64,000 bases of DNA, from the NCBI RefSeq assembly GCF_004134905.2, contig NZ_SDPQ02000003.1, positions 1-64,000 of the forward strand. The letters run 5' to 3'. Source of the stretch: Aeromicrobium ginsengisoli (GTDB taxonomy: Bacteria; Actinomycetota; Actinomycetes; Propionibacteriales; Nocardioidaceae). The translations under genes and the position numbers were made by a program. Shown one piece after another: positions 24,221 to 32,838 of the stretch. The number at the start of each line of letters is the position of its first letter. Position 1 is the stretch's first letter. Below the pieces are notes generated by a model. That model had not been told where the DNA came from and searched no databases. It saw nothing but the letters and a program-made list of their open reading frames with translations.

Positions 24221-25867
24221 CTACTTCGACAGCCACACGTCGTTGAGGCGCAGGAACGTCTCAGCGGTGTAGTCAAGGTCGTGGACCTGATCGGTCGTGG
24301 CCACGATCTGCGCGCGGTCCTGCAGCGGGAACAGGACGCCCGCGGTGATGATCTGCTTCTGGATCTCCGCGAAGATCGCCTTGCGCTTGACCGGGTCGGC
24401 CTCGCTGATCTCCTGGGCGTACAGCGCGCTCAGTGCCTTGGCCGTCGCGGGGTCCTGGGTGTACGCACCCGGGCCCGTGCCCGGCTTCACGACGTTCGTG
24501 TCGTAGAACGTGCGCAGCACGTCGGCATCGGCCCGGGTGAAGTAGGACGCGGTCAGGTCGAAGTCACCGTTGTTGGCCTTCGCGGTGTTCTCGGCCGGAG
24601 TCACGACCTTCTGGGTCAGCTTGATCCCGACCTTCTTGAGCTGGTCCTGCAGCAGGTCCCAGCCGGGCCACGGCGCGACGGTGAGGAAGGAGATCTCGAG
24701 CGGCTTGCCGTCCTTGGTCCGATAGGCTCCGGAGCCCTTCTTCCAGCCGGCCTCGTCGAGCAGCTTCGCCGCACCGTCGGGGTCGTATGCCAGGAGAGCC
24801 GACTGGTCGCTCCACTGCGGCGTCGACGAGTCGATGACGCTCTTGGTCACCGGGTAGTCGTCGCCGAACAACGTGTGCGCCCACTCGGTGCGGTCGATCG
24901 ACTTCTGCAGGGCCTCGCGCACCTTGGCGTCGCCCAGGATGCCCTTGACGTTGGGGATCAGGTTGTACGTCAGGCCGGGCAGCACCGTGCTGTCGACCGT
25001 GCCGCCGCCGCTCGTGATGGTCTGCTGGCTCTGCTCCGACAACGGGTTGCGCGGCCAGGCGACGTCGATCTGCTTGGACGTCAGGCTGCCGACCAGGACA
25101 CTCTCCTCGGGCACGAACGTGACGTCGAGCGCGTCGATGTGCGCCGCCTTGCGGTTCTTGTTGATCTCCGAGCCCCAGGCGTAGTCCTTGCGCTTGGCAA
25201 GCTTGACCGACTGCGCGACCTTGTAGCTCGTGAGCGTGAACGGGCCGCTGCCGACGAAGTCACCGAGTGCCCGCTTCTTGGGGTCGATGTCGTACGACTT
25301 CGGTGACAGGATGCCGAGCGTCGTCGTCGAGGTCGCCTGCAGGAACGCTGCGTTGGCGGTCGTGAAGTCGACCTCGATCTTGTTGGGGGCCAGGACCTTG
25401 GTCTCCTTGTAGCCCGACAGGTAGGTCGCACCGAGCGAGGCCAGCGGCCCGAGCTTGACGATGCCGTCGTACGCGGTCTTGACCGCCTTGGCGTCGAGCG
25501 GTGTGCCGTCGCTGAACGTCACGCCGTCACGCAACGTGAACGTGTACGTCTTGGCGTCCGGCGACACGGTCCACTTCGTCGCGAGCCAAGGCACGATCTT
25601 GCCGGTCTTGGGGTCCTGGTCGGTCAGGGAGTCGACGAGGTTGCGGTCGATCGACCGCGACTCGATCCAGAAGTTCTGGTTGGGGTCGAGGTTGCCGAAC
25701 AGGTCCTGGTTGAAGGCAAGCTTGAGCGTGCCGCCCTCCTGGACCGGGCCGTCGCTCTTGGCGGAGGACCCGTCGCTGCCGCCGCACGCGCTGAGCGCGA
25801 TCAGGGCGGCAGCGGCAAGCGTGGCGAGGGCGCCGCGGCGGAAGGCCGGGCGATGCTGGCGGGACAT
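24221..25867 (-). CDS. ABC transporter substrate-binding lipoprotein, SBP_bac_5 family
   Basis: A 548-residue extracellular solute-binding lipoprotein: signal peptide ending L-S-A-C (cysteine near residue 28), then the family pattern 'GGTLKLAFNQD', 'NLVDSLTDQDPKTGKIVPWLA' and 'YTFTLRDGVTFSDGTPLDA' in outline. This family binds peptides, nickel, glutathione and other medium-sized solutes. It is followed by two permeases and a double ATPase. Being embedded among desulfonation enzymes, it probably captures an organosulfur compound; which one cannot be read from the sequence. Confidence 0.9.
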   Translation of the reverse strand: MSRQHRPAFRRGALATLAAAALIALSACGGSDGSSAKSDGPVQEGGTLKLAFNQDLFGNLDPNQNFWIESRSIDRNLVDSLTDQDPKTGKIVPWLATKWTVSPDAKTYTFTLRDGVTFSDGTPLDAKAVKTAYDGIVKLGPLASLGATYLSGYKETKVLAPNKIEVDFTTANAAFLQATSTTTLGILSPKSYDIDPKKRALGDFVGSGPFTLTSYKVAQSVKLAKRKDYAWGSEINKNRKAAHIDALDVTFVPEESVLVGSLTSKQIDVAWPRNPLSEQSQQTITSGGGTVDSTVLPGLTYNLIPNVKGILGDAKVREALQKSIDRTEWAHTLFGDDYPVTKSVIDSSTPQWSDQSALLAYDPDGAAKLLDEAGWKKGSGAYRTKDGKPLEISFLTVAPWPGWDLLQDQLKKVGIKLTQKVVTPAENTAKANNGDFDLTASYFTRADADVLRTFYDTNVVKPGTGPGAYTQDPATAKALSALYAQEISEADPVKRKAIFAEIQKQIITAGVLFPLQDRAQIVATTDQVHDLDYTAETFLRLNDVWLSK

Positions 25868-25910
25868 GGTGGTTCCTTCTTTTCGGGGGGATTTCAGGGG
25901 GTTGGAGGGA

Positions 25911-27089
25911 TCAGGCTTGGAGGGCGAGACGACCCGCGCCGATCAGCGCGGTGTCGTCTTGGGGCGGATGGATCCGCGAACACAACACGTCGCGAAGATG
26001 CCGCTCGAGCGGGTGGTGGCGGGTCAGGGCCGGGTTTCCGAGCGCCGCGACGGCGGTCTCGACCGCCGCAATCGACGACCGCGAGGCGACGACCTTGGCG
26101 AGGCCGAGGCGCGCGAACGCGGTCGTGTCGCCGTGGTCGATGCGAACGGCGAGGCTGTGCAGCACCTCTTGTGCGGTGGTGAGGTGCGCCTCGATCTCGC
26201 CGGCGACCGACTGGATCCGCTCGGTCGTGGCGATCGGGCGGCCGAGCGCGGTCGGCACGCGCGTGCGGGCGAACTCACCGAAGAAGTCGCCGGCGGCTTC
26301 GGCGACACCCACGTACAGCGCGAACACGCTGAGCAGCGCACCGTCGGCCAGGCCGGCGTTGTTGGCGACGGAGCCGACCGGGACTCCGACGAAGTGGTCC
26401 GTCGGCACGACAACATCGGTGTAGATCACGTCGTGCGTGCTGGTGCCGCGCATGCCGAGGTGGTCCCAGGTCTTCTCGATGCGAATGCCGGGGTCGGCGA
26501 CACCGTCAGCGTCAGTCGACGGTACGACGACGTGCCCGATCAGGGGCTCCTCGTCCTCCGACACGGCCCACACCAGGTGGTAGGCCAGTCCTTCCGAGCC
26601 GGTTGCGAACCCCTTGTGGCCGTTGAGCACCCAGCCGTCCTCTGTTCGACGCACCGTCGTGGCCGGCAGCCCACCGCGGGCCGGCGCGCCGAGCTCGGGC
26701 TCAGCACGGATCGCGTTGATCGGCGTCGGACCCTGGGCCGACTCCCTCAGCACCCGGGCATAGAGCTCAGCGGGCCACAGCGTGGCAAAGCTGCGGTGCG
26801 CGAAGTACGTCATCGCTGCGATGAGGGCCGTCGACGGATCGCCCTTGCCGATCGCCCGGAACACCCGGACCGTGTCGACGGCACTGAGTCCGCCGTGTCC
26901 GCCGAGCTCGGTGGACACACCAGCGGTCAGGATGCCGGCGTCGTGCACGGCCTGCAGCCCCTCCCACGGAAACCGCGCCGCACGGTCGACGTCCTCGGCG
27001 TGCTCGGCGAGCTCGGCAGTCAGCCGGGCGAGCCGGGCGTCCGAGACGTCGACCACGGGCAGGACCACGGCAGCATCGGTGACCGTCAT
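25911..27089 (-). CDS. Acyl-CoA dehydrogenase-fold monooxygenase (SfnB/DszC-like)
   Basis: A 392-residue flavoprotein with the acyl-CoA dehydrogenase fold (N-terminal helices, central beta barrel, C-terminal helices). Landmarks include 'GILTAGVSTELGGHGG', 'ATGSEGLAYHLVW' and 'WDHLGMRGTSTHDVIYTDVVVP' in outline. It sits directly after an SsuD-like gene (ATGA overlap) and beside ABC transporter genes of a sulfur operon, matching the SfnB/DszC type, which hydroxylate sulfur compounds with reduced flavin rather than dehydrogenating acyl-CoA. A true acyl-CoA dehydrogenase is less likely by context. ATG 27089 is chosen for the overlap. Confidence 0.82.
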   Translation of the reverse strand: MTVTDAAVVLPVVDVSDARLARLTAELAEHAEDVDRAARFPWEGLQAVHDAGILTAGVSTELGGHGGLSAVDTVRVFRAIGKGDPSTALIAAMTYFAHRSFATLWPAELYARVLRESAQGPTPINAIRAEPELGAPARGGLPATTVRRTEDGWVLNGHKGFATGSEGLAYHLVWAVSEDEEPLIGHVVVPSTDADGVADPGIRIEKTWDHLGMRGTSTHDVIYTDVVVPTDHFVGVPVGSVANNAGLADGALLSVFALYVGVAEAAGDFFGEFARTRVPTALGRPIATTERIQSVAGEIEAHLTTAQEVLHSLAVRIDHGDTTAFARLGLAKVVASRSSIAAVETAVAALGNPALTRHHPLERHLRDVLCSRIHPPQDDTALIGAGRLALQA

Positions 27090-28252
27090 GACGCGGCGCG
27101 CTCTCGGAGCACCTCGTCGAGCGGCGGCTGGGCGACGACCCCGCCGCGCTGACCGGTGGCCTCGCGGTGGGCGAGCTCCTGGCGCACGAGCGGGATGACG
27201 TAGCGGCCGTAGTCGACGGCGTCGTTGAAGTTGTCGTAGCCGCGGATCGAGATCAGGTCGGCACCGAGGTCGACGTAGTCGAGGATCGCGGCGGCGACGG
27301 TCTCCGGCGTGCCGACGAGCGCGGTCGAGGCACCCTGGGCACCCGTCGCGGACGCCGTCGGTGTCCACAGCGCCCGGTCGTGCAGGTCGCCGCGCGACGC
27401 GATCTCGAGCAGCCGCTGCGAGCCGACATTGGCCGGGCCGTCCGTGTTGGTGGTCCTCAGGATGTTGCGGCTCCAGAGCGCCGACGCCTTCGAGCCGTCC
27501 TGCAGGATCTCGAGCGTGCGGTGGGCCTTCTCCCACGCCAGCTCCTCGGTCGCCGCGACGATCGGGCGGAACGTCACCCAGGTCCGCGGGGTGTCGGTGC
27601 GACCGGCGGCACGAGCAGCCTCGGCGACCCGGTCGATCTGCTGCTGCGTGTCCGCGAGCGGCTCACCCCACAGCCCGAAGATGTCGCCGAGCGCGCCGCC
27701 GATCCGGTACGCGTCGTCGGACGAGCCGCCGACCGAGATCGGGATCGTGCCGTTGACCGGCTCGACCAAGGACACGAAGTTCTCGAACGAGTAGTACGTA
27801 CCTGCGTGGTCGAACGGCGTGCGCTCGGTCCAGACCCGCTTGAGGATCTGGATGTACTCCTCCTGGCGGGCGTAGCGCTCGGACTTGGACAGCCGGTCGC
27901 CCTCGCGAGCCTGCTCGACGTCGCTGCCACCGGCGATGAAGTGGACGACCGCACGGCCGTTGGAGAGCTGGTCGAGCGTCGCCAACGCCTTGGCCGCGAC
28001 CGTCGGGTAGAGCGTGTTGGGTCGCAGCGCGATGATCGGCTTGAGCCGCTCGGTGACCGAGGCGATCGCCGCCGCCAACGTGAACGGGTCGTGTCCACCG
28101 GAGTGGTAGGGCACGAGGGTGTAGTCGAAGCCACCGTCCTCGAGCACCCGGGCGTACCGGGTGACGTACTTCGGGTCGATGCGGGGATCGCGCAGCCCGT
28201 TGAGCTCGTTGCCCGGGTTGACGTTGATCGCGCTGATGAATTCGACGGTCAT
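27086..28252 (-). CDS. ssuD: SsuD-like alkanesulfonate monooxygenase (LLM family)
   Basis: A 388-residue flavin-dependent monooxygenase of the SsuD type: 'VEFISAINVNPGNEL' opening, 'DGGFDYTLVPYHSGGHDPFTLAAAIA', 'PNTLYPTVAAKALATLDQLSNGRAVVHFIAGG' and 'VWTERTPFDHAGTYY' in outline. The family cleaves alkanesulfonates to aldehyde plus sulfite using reduced FMN from SsuE. ATG 28252 overlaps the sulfurtransferase stop by 4 bases and starts at the family N-terminus. Together with the acyl-CoA dehydrogenase-like gene and two flavin reductases it makes up the desulfonation core of the 12-gene operon. Confidence 0.9.
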   Translation of the reverse strand: MTVEFISAINVNPGNELNGLRDPRIDPKYVTRYARVLEDGGFDYTLVPYHSGGHDPFTLAAAIASVTERLKPIIALRPNTLYPTVAAKALATLDQLSNGRAVVHFIAGGSDVEQAREGDRLSKSERYARQEEYIQILKRVWTERTPFDHAGTYYSFENFVSLVEPVNGTIPISVGGSSDDAYRIGGALGDIFGLWGEPLADTQQQIDRVAEAARAAGRTDTPRTWVTFRPIVAATEELAWEKAHRTLEILQDGSKASALWSRNILRTTNTDGPANVGSQRLLEIASRGDLHDRALWTPTASATGAQGASTALVGTPETVAAAILDYVDLGADLISIRGYDNFNDAVDYGRYVIPLVRQELAHREATGQRGGVVAQPPLDEVLRERAAS

Positions 28253-29082
28253 GCTGGTACTCCTTGTGAGGTGCCCGTCGCGACGGGGCGGTCGGGCTGG
28301 TTGGACCATTGGCTCCACGAGCCGGGATAGAGGGCCGGCTCGAAGCCGGCGAGGGTCAGGGCGACGATGTTGTGGGCCGCGGTGACGCCCGACCCGCAGT
28401 AGGTCGCGACCGGGCGATCGGGGTCGACGCCGGCGGCGATGAAGCGGCCGCGGAGCGTCGCCGGGTCGAGGAACCGGCCGTCGTCGGCGAGGTTCTGCCC
28501 GGTCGGTGTGTTGATCGCGCCCGGGATGTGGCCTGCGACGGGATCGATCGGCTCGGTCTCGCCGCGGTAGCGCTCCGGGGCACGTGCGTCGAGCAGTGAG
28601 CCGGTCGCGGCTGCGTCGAGGACGTCATCGATGTCGACGACCGGCAGGTGCCCATACGCGAGCGTCACCGAGCCGGGTGCCGGCGCGGCATCGCCGGTCT
28701 CGAGCGGCCGGTCGGATGCAGTCCACGCCTGCAGTCCGCCGTCGAGCACGCGTACGTCGGAGACACCGGCGTACGTCAGCAGCCACCACGCGCGGGCCGC
28801 GGCGAGGTTGCCCTGGTCGTCGTAGACCACGACGGTGCTGTCGTCGTCGATGCCCCACGAGCGAGCCGCCGCCTGCAGCGCCTCGACGGTCGGCAACGGG
28901 TGCCGACCGTCCGCCGGCTCCCCGTGGCTGGCGAGCTGGTGGTCGAGGTCGACGTAGACGGCACCCGGCACGTGGCCGGCGCGGAACTCCCCGCTGCCGT
29001 CCGGGCGGTCGAGCCGCCAGCGGACGTCGAGCAGCACGGCCGGGGTGGCCGCGAGCTCGTCGGCGGTGATGAGGATGGACAT
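28249..29082 (-). CDS. sseA: Thiosulfate/3-mercaptopyruvate sulfurtransferase (SseA-like)
   Basis: A 277-residue two-domain rhodanese. The N-terminal inactive domain has 'AVLLDVRWRLDRPDG' and 'AGVSDVRVLDGGLQAW' in outline; the C-terminal domain has the catalytic cysteine in A-T-Y-C-G-S-G-V-T-A. The family moves sulfur from thiosulfate or 3-mercaptopyruvate to thiol acceptors. It is the first full gene after the Cys mini-ORF and starts the 12-gene operon. The CGSG loop is closer to the thiosulfate/mercaptopyruvate type used in assimilation. Confidence 0.9.
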   Translation of the reverse strand: MSILITADELAATPAVLLDVRWRLDRPDGSGEFRAGHVPGAVYVDLDHQLASHGEPADGRHPLPTVEALQAAARSWGIDDDSTVVVYDDQGNLAAARAWWLLTYAGVSDVRVLDGGLQAWTASDRPLETGDAAPAPGSVTLAYGHLPVVDIDDVLDAAATGSLLDARAPERYRGETEPIDPVAGHIPGAINTPTGQNLADDGRFLDPATLRGRFIAAGVDPDRPVATYCGSGVTAAHNIVALTLAGFEPALYPGSWSQWSNQPDRPVATGTSQGVPA

Positions 29083-29169
29083 GACTCTCCTGTTTCAGAC
29101 ATGGGGGTAGTACGGAAGGTGCGCTCTCGCGCGATGGGTGTGGGTGCAGCAGGTGCGTCGGGTCGCCGG

Positions 29170-29220
29170 CTAGGGGCGACAGCGACACCGCCCGGAGGGG
29201 GTGCGCACAGTGCTGTTCAT
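29170..29220 (-). CDS. Leader mini-peptide ending in GRCRCRP
   Basis: A 16-residue ORF, MNSTVRTPSGRCRCRP, upstream of the sseA-like gene on the same strand. Two cysteine codons near its end suit cysteine-supply sensing by ribosome stalling. Like the leader before tauD, its ATG lies exactly 7 bases after a -10-like hexamer, predicting a leaderless transcript. A second in-frame ATG at 29229 would place the start inside the -10 and is disfavoured. It is outside normal gene-size thresholds; support is position, cysteine content and the parallel with the other operon. Confidence 0.6.
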   Translation of the reverse strand: MNSTVRTPSGRCRCRP

Positions 29221-29227
29221 GGTGTCC

Positions 29228-29257
29228 ATTCTCCCGGGGTTCCTCAGCCCAGTCCAA
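29228..29257 (-). promoter_or_regulatory. Promoter of the 12-gene sulfur operon (leaderless)
   Basis: On the minus strand TTGGAC (29252-29257) and GAGAAT (29228-29233) form -35/-10 elements with an 18-base spacer. Seven bases separate the -10 from ATG 29220 of the Cys mini-ORF, the same geometry as at the tauD operon. The -35 lies just inside the end of the LysR gene. Confidence 0.6.
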
Positions 29258-30179
29258 CAACGTTTGTGGATGGGAACCCATCGGCGGAGCCGATGAATCG
29301 GGCATCAGAACGTACGGGATGCACGTAGCGCTTGACGGCGTAGAACTCCTGGAGCGCCGTGAACGCGGTCTGCTCGATGTCGCGGTCGAGGCCCTTGCGG
29401 GTGACGAGCCGCAGGCTGATCTGGCCGAGGTCCGGCAGGTCGCGGCGCACCTCAAGGCCCGACGGCACCGATCCTGCGGTCGGCAGCACCGCGACGCCGA
29501 GGCCGGCGCGTGCAGCGGCGATGACGCCTTCGAGGCTGGTCGACTCGGCGACGACCTCGACATGGTGGCCGCGGGCGCCGAGCTCGTCGAGGGCGCGCTG
29601 CCGCATGCCGCACGGCTCGACGTACGCGACGAGCGGCCACGGATCGCCATCGGCCGGGGCACTGAACGTCGGGGAGGCGTACCAGTTGAGCGGGAGCAGG
29701 CCGACCTCGTTGCCCGGCAGGTCGGCGCCGAGGCCCATCGTGACAGCGAGGTCGATCGTGCCCTTGACGACGGCCTCCTCCATCTGCGTGGAGCGGTCGA
29801 TGTGGAACTGCACGGTGTGGTCGGGGTACGCGCCGCGGATCGACGTCAGCAGCTCCGGCAGGATCGAGTCGGCCGCGGTCTCGGTAGAGCCGATCACGAT
29901 CGACCGGGGGAGGCTGGCGTCGAGGCGTTCGAGCGCCTGGTCGTGCACCCCGAGGATGCGACGGGCCTCGAGCAGGAGCTTCTCGCCGGACGGGGTGAAC
30001 TTCACGCCCCGCCCGGACTTCTCGACGAGGGGCTGGCCGAGCCGCTTCTCCAGCGCGCGTACGTGCTGGCTCACCGTCGGCTGGCTCATGTGCAGCGCGA
30101 TGGCCGCGCGTCCGAAGCCACCGCACTCGGCGATGGCGACGAACGTACGCAGGTGGATGATGTCCAGGGTGGCAGCCAT
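29244..30179 (-). CDS. LysR-family transcriptional regulator
   Basis: A 311-residue LysR regulator. The helix-turn-helix at residues 3-60 reads 'LDIIHLRTFVAIAECGGFGRAAIALHMSQPTVSQHVRALE' in outline; the C-terminal effector domain follows. It lies immediately upstream of the sulfur operon in the same direction, the sulfur-operon promoter being embedded at its 3' end, so it is likely the operon's own activator, comparable to CysB/Cbl or SsuR types. LysR regulators in sulfur control sense O-acetylserine, sulfate or the sulfonate; which applies here is unknown. Confidence 0.88.
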   Translation of the reverse strand: MAATLDIIHLRTFVAIAECGGFGRAAIALHMSQPTVSQHVRALEKRLGQPLVEKSGRGVKFTPSGEKLLLEARRILGVHDQALERLDASLPRSIVIGSTETAADSILPELLTSIRGAYPDHTVQFHIDRSTQMEEAVVKGTIDLAVTMGLGADLPGNEVGLLPLNWYASPTFSAPADGDPWPLVAYVEPCGMRQRALDELGARGHHVEVVAESTSLEGVIAAARAGLGVAVLPTAGSVPSGLEVRRDLPDLGQISLRLVTRKGLDRDIEQTAFTALQEFYAVKRYVHPVRSDARFIGSADGFPSTNVVGLG

Positions 30180-30268
30180 ACCTCGACGGTAGGTGCCCTC
30201 AGCAGCACGTCATGACATGCCCAGATACCGGACGATGTCCTTTCGCGTCATCCATCCGGTGTACGTGA

Positions 30269-30360
30269 TCTCGATACGATCCCTCGTCCCTTGGGATCAC
30301 TCGATCAGCGAGTAACCGCCGGTCGAGTAGCAAGCTTGCTCTGCAAGCGGCGTATCGAGA
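30269..30360. repeat. Multi-hairpin intergenic repeat (CTCGATACG type)
   Basis: TCTCGATACG at 30269-30278 pairs perfectly with CGTATCGAGA at 30351-30360. Inside are GATCCC/GGGATC (30278-30298), ACTCG/CGAGT (30298-30312) and GCTTGC-TCT-GCAAGC (30334-30348). The string resembles the 'TCTCGATACG...GCTACTCGACC' intergenic repeats seen in many actinobacteria. It lies downstream of rlmB and upstream of the LysR gene and may also end rlmB transcription. Confidence 0.65.
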
Positions 30361-30376
30361 CCCGTGAGATCCAGTG

Positions 30377-31321
30377 CTAGGCGCGGACCTGGGCGATGGC
30401 GTAGAGCGCGATGCCTGCGGCGACGCCGGCGTTGAGCGACTCGAGGCCGGTCGACATCGGGATCGAGACGATCTCGTCGCACGTCTCGCCGACGAGTCGG
30501 GACAGGCCCTTGCCCTCGCTGCCGATCACGACGACGACGGGACCGTCGACCATCCGCGACTGGGCGATGTCGACCGTGCCGTCGGCGGCGAGGCCGACGA
30601 CCATGCAGCCGGCGTCCTGGAAGTCCTTGAGCGTGCGGGTCAGGTTGGTGACCCGGGCGACCGGCACGCGAGCTGCCGCGCCGGCCGAGGTCTTCCACGC
30701 CGCGGCGGTGATCTGGGCGGCCCGGCGCTCGGGGATGACGACGCCGTGGGCTCCGAAGCCAGACGCGGACCTGATGATCGCGCCGAGATTGCGGGGATCC
30801 GTGACGCCGTCGAGCATGACGATCAGCGCCGGCTCGTCGCGCTCGTCAGCGAGGTCGAGCAGGTCCTGCGGGTTGGCGTAGTCGTACGCGTTGAGCTTGG
30901 CCGCGATGCCCTGGTGCACGGCACCACCCGTGAGCTTATCGAGCTCGATGCGGCCGATCTCGAGCAGGCTGACGTGCTGCTCGGCGGCGAGCTTGAAGAT
31001 CTCGCGGACCTTCTCGTCGCGGTCGGTGCCCTCGGCGACGTAGAGCGCGTGCACCGGCACGGTGGCCCTGAGCAGCTCGAGCACCGAGTTGCGCCCGGCG
31101 ACCCACTCGGCGGCGTCGCCCTGCTTGCGCTTGGGCCGCGCCTGCTCACGCTTCTGCGCGGCGTTCTTCATCTTGTAGAGCTTGTGGTTGGGGCGGTCCT
31201 CCGCGCGCGGGGTCGGGCCCTTGCCCTCCAGCCCCTGGCGGCGGCGGCCACCCGAGCCGGCAGTGGGGTTGCCCTTGCCGGTCTTCTTGATCGCGCCCCT
31301 GCGCTTGCTGTTGCCTGGCAT
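30377..31321 (-). CDS. rlmB: 23S rRNA (guanosine-2251-2'-O)-methyltransferase RlmB
   Basis: A 314-residue SpoU/TrmH-type methyltransferase. A Lys-rich tail of about 70 residues precedes the substrate-binding domain ('WVAGRNSVLELLRATVPVHALYV' in outline). The knotted catalytic domain shows D-P-R-N-L-G-A-I-I-R-S-A, V-V-V-I-G-S-E-G-K-G-L-S and S-T-G-L-E-S-L-N-A-G-V-A-A-G, the three SPOUT motifs. It follows cysS after 2 bases, the standard actinobacterial order. ATG 31321 (M-P-G-N-S-K) matches the family start. Confidence 0.93.
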   Translation of the reverse strand: MPGNSKRRGAIKKTGKGNPTAGSGGRRRQGLEGKGPTPRAEDRPNHKLYKMKNAAQKREQARPKRKQGDAAEWVAGRNSVLELLRATVPVHALYVAEGTDRDEKVREIFKLAAEQHVSLLEIGRIELDKLTGGAVHQGIAAKLNAYDYANPQDLLDLADERDEPALIVMLDGVTDPRNLGAIIRSASGFGAHGVVIPERRAAQITAAAWKTSAGAAARVPVARVTNLTRTLKDFQDAGCMVVGLAADGTVDIAQSRMVDGPVVVVIGSEGKGLSRLVGETCDEIVSIPMSTGLESLNAGVAAGIALYAIAQVRA

Positions 31322-31323
31322 GT

Positions 31324-32736
31324 CTAGTTGTCGCCCTTCACGGACCATCTCGCGCCCTGCGGAGTGTCCTCGATCTCGATGCCGGCGGCCGTGAGCTGGT
31401 CGCGCACTCGGTCCGCCGTGGCGAAGTCCTTGGTGGCTCGCGCCTCCTGGCGCTGCTCCAGCAGGCCGCCCACGAGGGAGTCGATCACCTGCGCGTACGC
31501 CGCATCGTCACCTCCACGGTCCCACGTCGGGGACAGTGGGTCCAAACCGAGCACGTCGAGCATCGAACGTACGCTCGCCAGCACGCCTCGCAGCGCCTCG
31601 CTGTCACCGTCGCCCAGCAGCTTGTTGCCCTCGCCGATCGTCGCCTGCAACGTCGCAAGAGCGGCCGGCACCGACAGGTCGTCGTCCATGGCCTCGGCGA
31701 ATGCCGCCGACACCTCGCCGAGATCTCCCGGCCCACTCAGCTCGGCCGCCCGGCGGACGAATCCCTCGATGCGCTGGAACGCGGTCGCGGCCTCGGCGAG
31801 CGACTCCTCGGAGAACTCGACGATCGACCGGTAGTGCGACGCGGCGAGGTAGTAGCGCAGGTCGATCGGGCGTACGCGCTTGACGACCTCGCTCACCAGC
31901 AGCGTGTTGCCGACCGACTTGGACATCTTGGAGCCCGCGAGGTTGAGCATCGCGTTGTGCATCCAGAGCCGGGCGAACTGCTGCCCCGCGGCACGCGACT
32001 GCGCGAGCTCGTTCTCGTGGTGCGGGAAGCGCAGGTCGAGGCCGCCGCCGTGGATGTCGAACTCCTCGCCGAGGAACTTCGACGCCATCGCCGAGCACTC
32101 CAGGTGCCAGCCGGGACGACCGCGACCCCACGGCGTCGGCCACGATGCCGACTCTGGATCGCCGGCCTTGTGGCCCTTCCAGAGCGCGAAGTCGCGGGCG
32201 TCGCGCTTGCCCTCCGGCGGCGCGTCCTCGGCGGCCTGCATGTCGTCGATCCTCTGGTTGGACAGCTCGCCGTACGACGGCCACGAACGTACGTCGAAGT
32301 AGACGTCACCCGAGCCGTCCTCCGCGGCGTACGCATGACCGCGCTCGATCAGCGTCTGCATCATCTCGATCATCTCGGGCACGACGCCGGTCGCCCGCGG
32401 CTCGTAGGTCGGCGGGATGCAGCCGAGCACCTCGTAGGCGGCGTGCAGCGCGCGCTCGTTCTCGTAGGCGACGGCGAACCACGGCCGGCCCTGCTCGACG
32501 CCCTTGACTAGGATCTTGTCATCGATGTCGGTGACGTTGGCGACGATCGTGACGGTGAAGCCGGAGCGCTCGAGCCAGCGCCGCAGGACGTCGAACACGA
32601 CCTCCTTGCGGATGTGCCCGATGTGCGGCGGGCCCTGCACCGTGAGCCCACAGTGGTAGATCGAGACTCGTCCCGGCTGGACCGGGACGAGGGGCTGGAT
32701 CTGCCGGGACGCAGTGTCATAGAGCTGGAATGCCAC
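31324..32736 (-). CDS. cysS: Cysteinyl-tRNA synthetase
   Basis: A 470-residue class I synthetase. The HIGH motif is P-P-H-I-G-H near residue 36, a zinc-binding cysteine lies in I-Y-H-C-G-L-T, and K-M-S-K-S is near residue 272; G-W-H-L-E-C-S and F-P-H-H-E-N-E complete the family pattern. Length is normal. It forms an operon with rlmB. In the usual actinobacterial order carD-ispD-ispF-cysS-rlmB it should follow ispF directly; here two other genes intervene and ispF faces the other way. Confidence 0.96.
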   Translation of the reverse strand: MAFQLYDTASRQIQPLVPVQPGRVSIYHCGLTVQGPPHIGHIRKEVVFDVLRRWLERSGFTVTIVANVTDIDDKILVKGVEQGRPWFAVAYENERALHAAYEVLGCIPPTYEPRATGVVPEMIEMMQTLIERGHAYAAEDGSGDVYFDVRSWPSYGELSNQRIDDMQAAEDAPPEGKRDARDFALWKGHKAGDPESASWPTPWGRGRPGWHLECSAMASKFLGEEFDIHGGGLDLRFPHHENELAQSRAAGQQFARLWMHNAMLNLAGSKMSKSVGNTLLVSEVVKRVRPIDLRYYLAASHYRSIVEFSEESLAEAATAFQRIEGFVRRAAELSGPGDLGEVSAAFAEAMDDDLSVPAALATLQATIGEGNKLLGDGDSEALRGVLASVRSMLDVLGLDPLSPTWDRGGDDAAYAQVIDSLVGGLLEQRQEARATKDFATADRVRDQLTAAGIEIEDTPQGARWSVKGDN

Positions 32737-32838
32737 GCGCCAACCTTATCGGCTCGGGCGGCATCCACTGGACGCTCCGCGCTGCGGTCGCTCAGTCACA
32801 TCAGCCCCACAAGCCCCATCGTCACCTACCATGGATCG

